64,000 nucleotides of DNA, from contig JAAHFP010000002.1 in NCBI GenBank assembly GCA_010672925.1, positions 429,244-493,243 of the forward strand. Reading direction: 5' to 3'. Each line of letters opens with the position of its first letter. The first letter of the stretch is position 1. The notes under the pieces are model-generated. The model was not told the origin of the DNA and did no database searches. It saw only the letters and a list, made by a program, of their open reading frames with translations. The stretch comes from Symploca sp. SIO1C2 (GTDB lineage: Bacteria > Cyanobacteriota > Cyanobacteriia > Cyanobacteriales > Coleofasciculaceae). Shown in pieces: positions 1-10,100 of this stretch. Made by a program: the position numbers and the translations under genes.

Positions 1-4
1 TTAG

Positions 5-1006
5 CTAAACCGTAGCAGCAACCTTAGAGGCACCAGAAGTCAAGCGCTCATAAGTAGACCGCATTTTTAACCCAACCAGAACCTGGAACAATCCAGAACC
101 ATTATTAGAGCCAGGATAGTCAGGATGCTTGAGCATCAGCTCGGTCATTTCACCGTAGAATTTAGTAGAGGTATTGCTCAGATGACTCTCGATATAGATC
201 ATTTCATCAAGATTGTCAAACTGACCATCCACTTCTAAGATGGAGACCTCGTTTCCAAAATAGTTGTCTGGCCCGTAATACATTTTTAAACCAGGATAGG
301 CACAGGTGAGTTTGCGGCCACAGGGTCTCCAGTCAATAGTTGACCCCTCATCAAATAGATAGACTGGATCAAAGCCTTCCACACCTTCCTTCTGAACTAA
401 ACGTACTCGCAGAAGTTTACTTTCCTTGTCATCCTTAATCAGCTCTGTGGGCAAAATCTGGATAACAACGTCAGCGTGTTCCTTTTGTGGTTCAATATAA
501 GCTTCAAAGTCTGGGCGTCTGGCATTAATAGAAGCTAGGACATCTTCATAGCGGTGACCCCGCTCTGCCATATCCCGTTGAATTTTCCAATTAATCTTGA
601 CTTCATCACTAATATCAAGGTAGACACTGAAATCAATCAGCTCTCGCACCCGCTCATCATACATCGGGTGCAGTCCCTCAATTACCACCACCTTATTCGG
701 CTCAATTCGTTCTGGTGGATCAAGTTCACCAGTTTCATGATTATAAATAGGCTTATCAATTGCCTGACCATTCTTGAGCGCTTTGATTTGCTCAGCCATT
801 AGGTCAAAATTATTTGCCTTGGGGTTGAGTGCAGTAACTTTTTGCTCTTTACGCTGTTTTCTATCCAAACTGTGATAGTCATCTAGGCAAATGACTGTCA
901 TGAACTCTTCGCCAAAAAGATCTATCAAGCGGCGCAAAAACGTTGACTTCCCGCATCCAGAGTCTCCGGCAACACCAATTAATACCACGCGATCTAGCTG
1001 GGTCAT
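5..1006 (-). CDS. prk: Phosphoribulokinase
   Basis: Phosphorylates ribulose 5-phosphate to ribulose 1,5-bisphosphate, the CO2 acceptor of the Calvin cycle, in the cytosol. The 333-residue product has the usual cyanobacterial length. The N-terminal P-loop reads GDSGCGKST and carries Cys18; Cys40 follows in the segment VICLDDYH. This Cys pair matches the thioredoxin-regulated disulfide known for the family. A second Cys pair (CGRKLTC) lies in the C-terminal third, as in forms that bind CP12/GAPDH. The gene ends five bases inside the window, so its downstream neighbour is not visible. The 539-bp gap to petH on the other side holds both divergent promoters. Redox control by thioredoxin and CP12 is inferred from the family. 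Confidence 0.97.
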   Translation of the reverse strand: MTQLDRVVLIGVAGDSGCGKSTFLRRLIDLFGEEFMTVICLDDYHSLDRKQRKEQKVTALNPKANNFDLMAEQIKALKNGQAIDKPIYNHETGELDPPERIEPNKVVVIEGLHPMYDERVRELIDFSVYLDISDEVKINWKIQRDMAERGHRYEDVLASINARRPDFEAYIEPQKEHADVVIQILPTELIKDDKESKLLRVRLVQKEGVEGFDPVYLFDEGSTIDWRPCGRKLTCAYPGLKMYYGPDNYFGNEVSILEVDGQFDNLDEMIYIESHLSNTSTKFYGEMTELMLKHPDYPGSNNGSGLFQVLVGLKMRSTYERLTSGASKVAATV

Positions 1007-2745
<1,739 letters not shown>

Positions 2746-2747
2746 GT

Positions 2748-2782
2748 TAGGTGGTAGGTAGTAGGTGGTAGGTGGTAGGTGT
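2748..2782. repeat. Heptamer tandem repeat (GGTGGTA type)
   Basis: Imperfect tandem units of 7 bp begin three bases after the petH stop codon. The same class, with different heptamers, recurs after many genes in the window. Confidence 0.8.
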
Positions 2783-2867
2783 GAAAGAGTTTTTCTTTCT
2801 TCCCCCTCTTCCCACACTCCCCCTTCTCCCGACACTCTCTAGGTGGTAGTAAGTGTAAGTACCTATC

Positions 2868-2900
2868 GTAGGGTGCGTTAGCAAAGCGTAACGCACCGCG
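2868..2900. repeat. Palindromic repeat GGTGCGTTA...TAACGCACC
   Basis: A perfect 9-bp inverted repeat (2872-2880 and 2889-2897) with an 8-bp loop. I recall this as a repeat widespread in cyanobacterial intergenic DNA. It lies about 120 bp downstream of petH. There is no T-run, so it is not a clear terminator. Confidence 0.7.
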
Positions 2901-2997
2901 TCAAAGGTACAATCATCTCTAAAAATCGCCTTAGGTTTGGAAAGAGAGTAAAGTATTAACTCCTCTCTCATCCTCCTTGTCCCCCTTGTCTTCCCAT

Positions 2998-3045
2998 CAG
3001 CGCGTCTGTATCTTTTGGCTTAAAGCCTAGAGAGCAGACGCGCTG
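2998..3045. repeat. Compound hairpin between petH and ftsH
   Basis: A perfect 11-bp inverted repeat, CAGCGCGTCTG at 2998-3008 and its complement at 3035-3045, encloses a 26-bp loop. The loop itself contains the small hairpin GGCTT-A-AAGCC. It may be a mobile palindrome or act on the petH 3' end. No U-tract follows. Confidence 0.7.
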
Positions 3046-3324
3046 GTTATTAGGGGATATTGGGTTGATTAGATCATGAGAATTAAGTTAAATTTAGTTA
3101 AGATTAGATTACAAGTAATTTTCTTTGTCTTTACACAGAGCAACATTTGCGCTAATCACCAAACCAACAAATGTATGAATCAGAGCTAACAAGGTGAAAT
3201 CTTTGTCAGGCTCTCGGTTAGGAAGCAGGAAGCTTTAACAAAAGAGTCTCTCATAACTTCCTCATACATACATTGGGGTCTGAATCCCCTTTAAGACCAG
3301 CAATATTATAGAGGCCAATAGAAA
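3046..3324. other. AT-rich leader region of ftsH
   Basis: About 280 bp with no coding frame and no recognisable repeat family. It must contain the ftsH promoter and 5' leader. The start codon is preceded by GAGGCCAATAGAAA, a weak ribosome-binding site. Confidence 0.4.
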
Positions 3325-5211
3325 ATGAAACTTTCCTGGAGAGTTATATTACTTTGGACATTGCCTGTCCTCGTCATTGGGTTTTTCCTGTGGCAGGGAA
3401 CATTTGGGAATGCTACCGGTGAGTTGGGTAAAAACACAGCCAGCACTCGCATGACCTATGGTCGCTTCTTGGAATACCTAGATACCGATAGAGTAACTAG
3501 TGTTGACCTTTATGATAGCGGTAGGACAGCAATAGTTGAAGCTACTGACTCCCAGCTAGATGACCGTATACAGAGGCTGCGAGTAGATTTACCAATGGCT
3601 GCTCCAGAACTGATTGCCAAACTTCGGGAAGCAAATATCCCCCTGACTGCCCATCCAGCCAATAAGGATGGAGCAATTTGGGGACTGCTAGGAAATCTCA
3701 TTTTCCCCATTTTATTAATTGGGGGCCTATTTTTCCTCTTCCGTCGTTCTAGCAATGTGCCCGGTGGTCCTGGTCAAGCAATGAACTTCGGTAAGTCTCG
3801 TGCTCGGTTCCAGATGGAAGCGAAAACCGGGGTAATGTTCGATGATGTTGCTGGAGTTGAAGAGGCGAAAGAAGAACTCAAAGAGGTAGTTACCTTCCTC
3901 AAGCAACCAGAACGTTTCACCGCTGTAGGAGCACGAATTCCTAAAGGAGTACTACTAGTAGGCCCTCCTGGTACAGGTAAAACTCTCTTGGCTAAAGCGA
4001 TCGCGGGAGAAGCAGGAGTTCCTTTCTTCAGCATCTCCGGTTCAGAATTTGTGGAAATGTTTGTTGGGGTTGGTGCTTCTCGGGTGCGTGACTTGTTCAA
4101 AAAAGCCAAAGAAAATGCCCCTTGCTTAATTTTCATTGATGAGATTGACGCCGTTGGTCGCCAGCGGGGTGCCGGTATTGGCGGTGGTAATGATGAGCGG
4201 GAGCAAACCCTTAACCAGCTACTGACAGAAATGGATGGCTTTGAGGGCAATACTGGTATTATCATTATTGCTGCTACCAACCGACCAGATGTTCTAGACT
4301 CTGCCCTGTTACGTCCTGGACGTTTTGACCGACAAGTGACTGTTGATGCTCCTGATCTTAAAGGTCGTATTGGTATCTTAGATGTCCACGCCCGCAACAA
4401 AAAACTCGCTCCAGAAATTTCGATCGAAATGATCGCGCGGCGTACTCCTGGATTCACTGGTGCTGATTTAGCTAACCTGCTCAACGAAGCAGCAATTCTC
4501 ACTGCTCGTCGTCGCAAGGAAGCAATCACCATGTTGGAAATTAACGATGCTGTTGACCGGGTGGTTGCTGGTATGGAAGGTACTCCCTTAGTGGATAGCA
4601 AAAGTAAGCGGTTGATTGCCTACCATGAAGTAGGACATGCGATCGTTGGGACTCTAATCAAAGCCCATGATGCTGTACAAAAAGTTACCCTAATTCCTCG
4701 GGGACAAGCTCAAGGATTGACCTGGTTTACTCCTAGTGAAGAACAAGGTTTAATTACCAGGGGTCAACTTAAAGCCCGGATTACTGGAGCCTTGGGGGGT
4801 CGAGCCGCAGAAGAAGAAATTTTCGGCTCTGCTGAAGTAACCACCGGTGCTGGAGGTGATTTGCAACAAGTGACATCGATGGCACGGCAGATGGTAACTC
4901 GTTTTGGAATGAGTGATTTGGGACCGTTATCCCTAGAAAGTCAGGAAGGAGAGGTCTTCCTTGGTGCAGGTTTGATGTCTCGGTCTGAGTACTCTGAAGA
5001 AATTGCTTCCCGTATTGATGAACAAGTGCGGGTAATTGTCGAGAATTGCCACGATGATGCCCTGCGGCTAATCCGGGAAAATCGGATGGTGATTGATCGT
5101 CTGGTGGATTTGCTGATTGAGAAAGAAACAATTGATGGAGAGGAGTTCCGTCAAATTGTGGCGGAATATACCCATGTGCCGGAGAAAGAGCAATACACTC
5201 CAGTGTTGTAA
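3325..5211 (+). CDS. ftsH: ATP-dependent zinc metalloprotease FtsH
   Basis: Membrane-bound AAA+ protease of 628 residues. In cyanobacteria FtsH complexes degrade damaged photosystem II D1 and other thylakoid or plasma-membrane proteins. The first membrane segment is at about residues 7-25 and the second at about 117-138, with a lumenal or periplasmic segment between them. The AAA domain has Walker A GPPGTGKT near residues 214-221 and Walker B LIFIDEID. The second region of homology includes NRPDVLD and RPGRFDR. The zinc site HEVGH is at 434-438. Length and domain order are normal. A strong hairpin terminator lies about 160 bp downstream, so the gene is probably monocistronic. Which of the usual four cyanobacterial FtsH paralogues it is cannot be decided here. 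Confidence 0.97.
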   Translation: MKLSWRVILLWTLPVLVIGFFLWQGTFGNATGELGKNTASTRMTYGRFLEYLDTDRVTSVDLYDSGRTAIVEATDSQLDDRIQRLRVDLPMAAPELIAKLREANIPLTAHPANKDGAIWGLLGNLIFPILLIGGLFFLFRRSSNVPGGPGQAMNFGKSRARFQMEAKTGVMFDDVAGVEEAKEELKEVVTFLKQPERFTAVGARIPKGVLLVGPPGTGKTLLAKAIAGEAGVPFFSISGSEFVEMFVGVGASRVRDLFKKAKENAPCLIFIDEIDAVGRQRGAGIGGGNDEREQTLNQLLTEMDGFEGNTGIIIIAATNRPDVLDSALLRPGRFDRQVTVDAPDLKGRIGILDVHARNKKLAPEISIEMIARRTPGFTGADLANLLNEAAILTARRRKEAITMLEINDAVDRVVAGMEGTPLVDSKSKRLIAYHEVGHAIVGTLIKAHDAVQKVTLIPRGQAQGLTWFTPSEEQGLITRGQLKARITGALGGRAAEEEIFGSAEVTTGAGGDLQQVTSMARQMVTRFGMSDLGPLSLESQEGEVFLGAGLMSRSEYSEEIASRIDEQVRVIVENCHDDALRLIRENRMVIDRLVDLLIEKETIDGEEFRQIVAEYTHVPEKEQYTPVL

Positions 5212-5229
5212 TTTGGCTTAGGTATAGCA

Positions 5230-5265
5230 AAAGGCAGAAGGCAGAGGGCAGAAGGCAGAAGGGAA
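5230..5265. repeat. Heptamer repeat (GGCAGAA/GGCAGAG)
   Basis: Tandem 7-bp units of the GGCAGAA type in the ftsH 3' region. Close relatives occur at about 12868-12912 (inside a gene), 27908-27978, 30009-30046 and 30770-30800. Confidence 0.8.
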
Positions 5266-5368
5266 GAGGTTGACAGGTAAAGGTTTCAGCATTTGGTATT
5301 GTCCTAACCGCCTTGGCGATTGCTATAATTCCAGCTCGAACTTCTCTAACCATAGCTCTATATTTACC

Positions 5369-5410
5369 AATGACCCACCTGTATAATGCAGGTGGGTCAT
5401 TAATTTTTTT
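5369..5410 (+). terminator. Rho-independent terminator after ftsH
   Basis: A perfect 13-bp stem (AATGACCCACCTG with its complement) closes a 7-base loop and is followed by AA and seven T. It lies about 160 bp past the ftsH stop and is the clearest intrinsic terminator in the window. Confidence 0.85.
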
Positions 5411-5429
5411 AGATATCCTTCGCTTCCAG

Positions 5430-5447
5430 ACTTATTCAGCAAGCCCT
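5430..5447. mobile_element. Solo right end of MITE family A
   Basis: ACTTATTCAGCAAGCCCT matches the right terminus of the full family A elements. It is separated by AAAT only from the left end of the complete copy at 5452. No matching left end is visible upstream, so this is a truncated older copy. Confidence 0.75.
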
Positions 5448-5451
5448 AAAT

Positions 5452-5722
5452 AGGGTTTGCTGCATAAGTGGGTCAGCCTTGTATGGTATGGCTTTTAAGC
5501 ATTTTTTGTCTCAATAAGTGCAAGTTTTTTGTATCGATAGGCTCATTTTCCTTGCACAAATGATGAACATCTTGCGCTCTTTACAACTATTATCCTCCTT
5601 GTCTCCCTTGTCCTCCTTGTCCTCCTTGTCCTCCTTGTCCTCCTTGTCCCCCTTGTCCTCCTTGTCCTCCTTGTCCCCCTTGTCCTCCTTGTCCTCCTTG
5701 TCCTACTTATTCAGCAAGCCCT
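5452..5722 (+). mobile_element. MITE family A, copy 1
   Basis: A 271-bp element with terminal inverted repeats AGGGTTTGCTGCATAAGT and ACTTATTCAGCAAGCCCT, flanked by the 4-bp direct repeat AAAT (5448-5451 and 5723-5726). The middle contains a conserved segment with TATCGATAGGCTCAT and CTTGCACAAATGATGAACAT. The right third is a tandem array of CTCCTTGTC nonamers. It is non-coding; the open frame through the array is a repeat artefact. Confidence 0.9.
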
Positions 5723-5750
5723 AAATAAAGATGCGGGATGTGAGTTATAG

Positions 5751-5881
5751 GGGTGAACGAAATTTTGGGTGGGATTTCTTGAGCTTTGTATCCAAAAATT
5801 ATCAGTTCTCTCTTCTTCCTCCGCTCCTCCGCTCCTCTGCTCCTCTGCTCCTCCGCTCCCCACCCTTTTTTTCGCTCACCC
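5751..5881 (+). mobile_element. MITE family B, copy 1
   Basis: A 131-bp element with ends GGGTGAACGAAA and TTTCGCTCACCC, flanked by the perfect 9-bp duplication GAGTTATAG (5742-5750 and 5882-5890). The interior has the family segment GGGTGGGATTTCTTGAGC. An 8-bp C-rich array (CTCCTCTG/CTCCTCCG) sits just inside the right end. Confidence 0.92.
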
Positions 5882-5918
5882 GAGTTATAGTATTTCCCTG
5901 GTGGGGCAACAAAATAAT

Positions 5919-6701
5919 TTAGTCTTTTTCACCCTCCCGCTTTGGGTGACCAAACCACGACCAACCACCATCTTTGGGCATGTTTTCGTCCAAGGTTTGA
6001 ACCACATCCTCCATCGTTCCACTAGCAGAAACCCAACCCCCTTCAATATCTGGAAAATCCAGCTTACAGTTTTCGCACTTTTTGTCGTAATAAAAGCGGA
6101 TAGGACACCAAAAGGATTCTACATTCCGGAGCATTTCAGCACCCAAAGCATACACTCCAGTCATCCAATCGCAGTACCAACACCAAATCAGATCGTGCCC
6201 AACTAAGCCTTCAAACTTCTGGCGACTGACATTAATCCAATCGCTATGTTTGTAGTTAGGAAACCCAAGCAGCCAAATCAGGAAGGGGTAGACAAATATT
6301 TGTGCCAAGCGAATTGCAAAAAATACTGGTAGAGCCATCGAAGTTATCCACAATCCCAGGTGATTGCGCCACCAACCAAATCGCTGACTGAGATAACTAA
6401 CTATCCGAGGCCCTTGGATAGCATTCCGATGCCTAGATTCGTCAATGAAAATCCACAACTGCATTACTACAATTTGACCAATCAGTGACCCTAAAAATCC
6501 CCACCAACCAGCAACTAAACCACCGATCAGCCAGGGGAACCATATAAGAGCTGAAACAACCAGATCGAGTGTGGGTGCTTTAGTACATGCCTCGGAAATA
6601 GTCTTGCCGGAATAACCTAATCTCGCCATGACCATAAGCAGCGAAATTAAAACTGTTTCCCAACCAATCACTATTAAACAGCTGAGCACAAGTCCGTTCA
6701 T
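5919..6701 (-). CDS. Conserved-type membrane protein with two CxxC pairs, function unknown
   Basis: I do not recognise this family. The start is placed at 6701 rather than 6728 because AAAGGAG lies 7 bases before this ATG; the product is 260 residues. Hydrophobic segments occur at about residues 4-24, 43-85 and 115-150, giving three to four membrane spans. A hydrophilic C-terminal part follows. It holds two close cysteine pairs, CWYC and CENC, plus another Cys between them (FWCPIRFYY). Four or five cysteines in this spacing suggest a metal site such as zinc or iron. The tail is Gly/Trp rich (GGWSWFGHP). The gene is hemmed in by MITEs on both sides, so no operon partner can be named. Confidence 0.6.
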   Translation of the reverse strand: MNGLVLSCLIVIGWETVLISLLMVMARLGYSGKTISEACTKAPTLDLVVSALIWFPWLIGGLVAGWWGFLGSLIGQIVVMQLWIFIDESRHRNAIQGPRIVSYLSQRFGWWRNHLGLWITSMALPVFFAIRLAQIFVYPFLIWLLGFPNYKHSDWINVSRQKFEGLVGHDLIWCWYCDWMTGVYALGAEMLRNVESFWCPIRFYYDKKCENCKLDFPDIEGGWVSASGTMEDVVQTLDENMPKDGGWSWFGHPKREGEKD

Positions 6702-6792
6702 AGTTGACTCCTTTGATAAGATTAACAAACGTCATTTGAACGTTGTGGTAAATTGTTATTTTTCCTCTCCAGGACTGGCATCGTTTTTATTT

Positions 6793-7011
6793 AGGGCTTG
6801 CTGTATAAGTGGGTCAGCGATGCCAGACAAGACTTTCAATCATTTTTGGTTTCGCCAAGTGCAAGGAAATGGTATCTTTGAGCTCAAAAACCTTGTATCA
6901 AGAGTGAAAAATTCCCCAACACCTAATACCATTTAACCTTACCTACCACCTGCCACCTACCACCTACCACCTATTCAAACCGGAAAGTTACGACTTATTC
7001 TCCCAAGCCCT
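6793..7011 (+). mobile_element. MITE family A, copy 2 (divergent)
   Basis: A 219-bp element with ends AGGGCTTGCTGTATAAGT and ACTTATTCTCCCAAGCCCT, flanked by 4-bp ATTT duplications (6789-6792 and 7012-7015). It shares the GTGGGTCAGC and AAGTGCAAGGAAA parts with the other copies. Instead of the CTCCTTGTC array it carries CACCTAC-type heptamers near the right end. Confidence 0.85.
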
Positions 7012-7137
7012 ATTTACTTTGTCGAATTTAGATGATTTATTTTTCATCCATTTCTTGGGCATTTTCAGTTCCCAAACCAAACCAGCTACCTCAGCTGATC
7101 TTTACCACCATTTTAGTTGTTTCTCTTCATAGTAACA

Positions 7138-7168
7138 TTCTAAATTCTAAATTCTAAATTCTAAATTC
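7138..7168. repeat. Heptamer repeat TTCTAAA
   Basis: Four tandem TTCTAAA units abut the 3' end of the large kinase gene; the last unit runs into its final codons. Confidence 0.85.
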
Positions 7169-10100
7169 CTCTAACTTGTTCTTCAACCCAACTATGGTTA
7201 AAGATCGATTGATAAATCCGGTTATTAACTCGGAGCAACCCCTGTTGCTTGACTACTAACCCTGACAACAGTAATTCCTTTTCTTCTGGAGTATCATAGG
7301 CTACAACTTCTCCCTGCTGCTGAATTTGTTGATAGATTTCCAGTAGCCGCCTAGATTGTTGACTTTTGAGGAGGCGATCGCGTATGGTTCTCAAATGCTC
7401 TGGTTCATCCTGGGTTTCCCAATTGTCGATAATTGAGCTTTGCACCAAATCCGCAACCCATTCTGCTTCCTCGTTAGTAGGGATAGGGGAGGAAGTATTA
7501 CGGATAAATTGGCAAAGCTTTTGGGTTAAAAAAGGTTGACCATTAGTCCAAGCTAACAATTCTTTGAGCAGTGTTTGAGGATTGGTCACTTTCTCGGCTA
7601 ATCCTTGCAGTAGAGGTTGGGCTTCATGTTCCTTAAAGCCTTGGAGTTCAATCGCCTGACCAATATTAAAGGGAGTTGTTTTATGGTTGGTAATTAAGCC
7701 TGAAGGAGTAGCAACCCCTAACAGGGCAAAGGTTAAATTGCCATAGTCTCGATTGAGGGTACGTTGATTATAGCAGGAGCGAATCAGAGCAAAGAAGTCA
7801 TTCACTGGAAAGTTCAAGCTCAAGATGCTGTCAATTTCATCGATAAAAACTACCATGTTTTTGGGTAAACTGTTATCTGGTTGATCCATTTCCCCCAGCA
7901 AGACTTCTTCAATAAATTGGCTCAACCGCTGCACCGCAGAAATATCTTCTCGTTCCTTCCACCATTTTTTTAAATTTACCTTCCTTAGTAAACCAAAACT
8001 TCGCCAAAGTTCGACTGCGAATCCCTTGTACCATTGATCTGAGGTCACATTTTCGCTGCCAATCCGAGTCAGATCGATCGCTGCACAGCTAACTCCTTCA
8101 TGGTTGAGGTGGTTCATCATACGTACCATCAGGCTGGATTTACCCATCTGGCGGGGATTGAGAATGTAACAAAACTCACCTTGCTTTAATGCTTGGTAGA
8201 GATAACGATCCGCTGAACGCACGACATAAGTCGGAGCATCCATCGGTAGGCTTCCCCCTACTTGATAGTCAAAATCCGAGACTTGTTCATCATTTTTGAG
8301 TAACTCGTTTTCAAAGATAAGTTCCGCTTGAGTGGCTTTGAGCACTTCCAGGGTTTGGGATAATTCTTGGGTGCGCTCTTCTACTCTTTGTTCTAGATTG
8401 CGGTTATAGTCTTCTAATTGGGTGTAGAGACGAGCATTTTCAATGGAGATAGCTGCTTGGGCTGAGAGAATTCTTAAGATTTCGATGCGATCGCTAGTAA
8501 AGGCGCTAGTGGTAAGATTATTTTCTAAATAGATAATCCCACTGACTTTGCCCTGATTCAGCAAGGCAGTGCAGAGAATCGATTTCGGGCGGTTAGCAAC
8601 AATGTAGGGGTCAAGGGTAAATTGTCCCTCTTTGAGAGCATTACTTAAGATAACATTCTCCTGGGTACGGGCAACATAGTTGATAATGGTAACCGGTAGC
8701 AGGGGTGTCTGGGTTTCCGTATCGACAGAGTCAATAGGAAGAGAGCGCAGTAGAATCACATCATCCGCATCTACTTTACCTTCCGCTTCGATTACCCATT
8801 GCCCGTCTTTTTCCAGGATCAGAAAGCCTGTTTGAGCACCGCCATTTTCAATCAGAGTTTTCATTAACTTAGCCAGCAGTTGGTCTAATTTAATTTCCCT
8901 AGCTAAGACTTGAGAGGCTTTAGTAACTGTGGCGATATCCAGTACTTGGGGACTGGTACTACCAGTGGACTCAGTTGTCTTAATACTTTGCTGTTCTTGG
9001 CGGTGGTTCATCTTCCTGAGAAATTGGGGGTATTCCGCTTCTAGGGCTTGCACTTTAGCTGTTGCGCCCCAGCGACTGTAGCAATGATGGGCATTTTTGA
9101 GGTACAGTCGCCCTATTTCCTCTCTACCTAAGGAGAAGTAAAATTCTGCTGCCCGTTCATAAGCTATGGCTTCTTCGTGGATAAATTCAGCTTGTTTAGC
9201 TCCTTGAATCGCTTTTTCATAAAGCTCTTGAGCTTGCCAATTATTTCCTAGTACCCGTGCTTTTTCTGCTGTTACTAAGTCGTATTTGTTTTGAAAGTTT
9301 TCTGGGCAATCACCAGCCCATATTTTCATCTCTTGCTGATTTTTCTCTACTTTTTCTAAAAGCTGTTGTTGCTCTTCTAGAGTACAGCTGTGATGATAAG
9401 TCAATAAGGAAAGAGAATCGTAAAAGTTGTGCTGTGGTACAATAAAGTGTGAGCCAATACTGGCGATATATTTTCCTGTCTGAACTGTATGAGCAAAAGC
9501 TTGATTTGAATCTTGGAAAAGATAATAAGCTATTGTTTTGTGTAAGTAGAAAGTGAATAATAGCCATTCGTTGCTAGTTTCAATATAGGTTTTAATCTTA
9601 TTTTCTTCTTCGGATTGAGAATCACCAATTAAGATAGCTTCTTTTGGATCAGGTTTGGCGATTAAATGATTAACTAAATTTTGAGGAATTTTTACATAAT
9701 CGATTAAATATTTTTGCTGGGTTGTTTCAATAAGCTTACTGTGTTTTTTTATGTCGTTTTGGATTTGGGTTAAATCATCTCCTGCAAAAAAGATTAATAA
9801 ACAGTAATCTAGAGAGACATAGCCAGAACTTTCATGTTCACCTTGATTGATACTTTTGAAAAAAGTATTGAGTAATTTATCCCGTGCTATTTGTTCATTG
9901 AGAGATTTTTTCCAGTGCCAAATAAATCCATAATATACATGAATAGTAAAAGATTCCGCTTGAGGTAGAGTTAATTTATCCAACAAACTGATAGCCAATT
10001 CGCCAAATTTATATCCATAATTAATATCTTTAATCGTTCCACATACCAGGAGTCCATAAAAACTATAGGTAACAGCAGCTTGAGGATAATTACCATATTG

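Noticed and set aside
3774-4601. Long antisense frame of 275 codons opposite ftsH
   Set aside because: It is Arg/Ser/Pro-rich with no ribosome-binding site and mirrors the conserved FtsH AAA domain in the opposite strand.
5518-5922. Frames through MITE A and B arrays (SLSSLSSL type)
   Set aside because: Low-complexity translation of the CTCCTTGTC and CTCCTCTG arrays.
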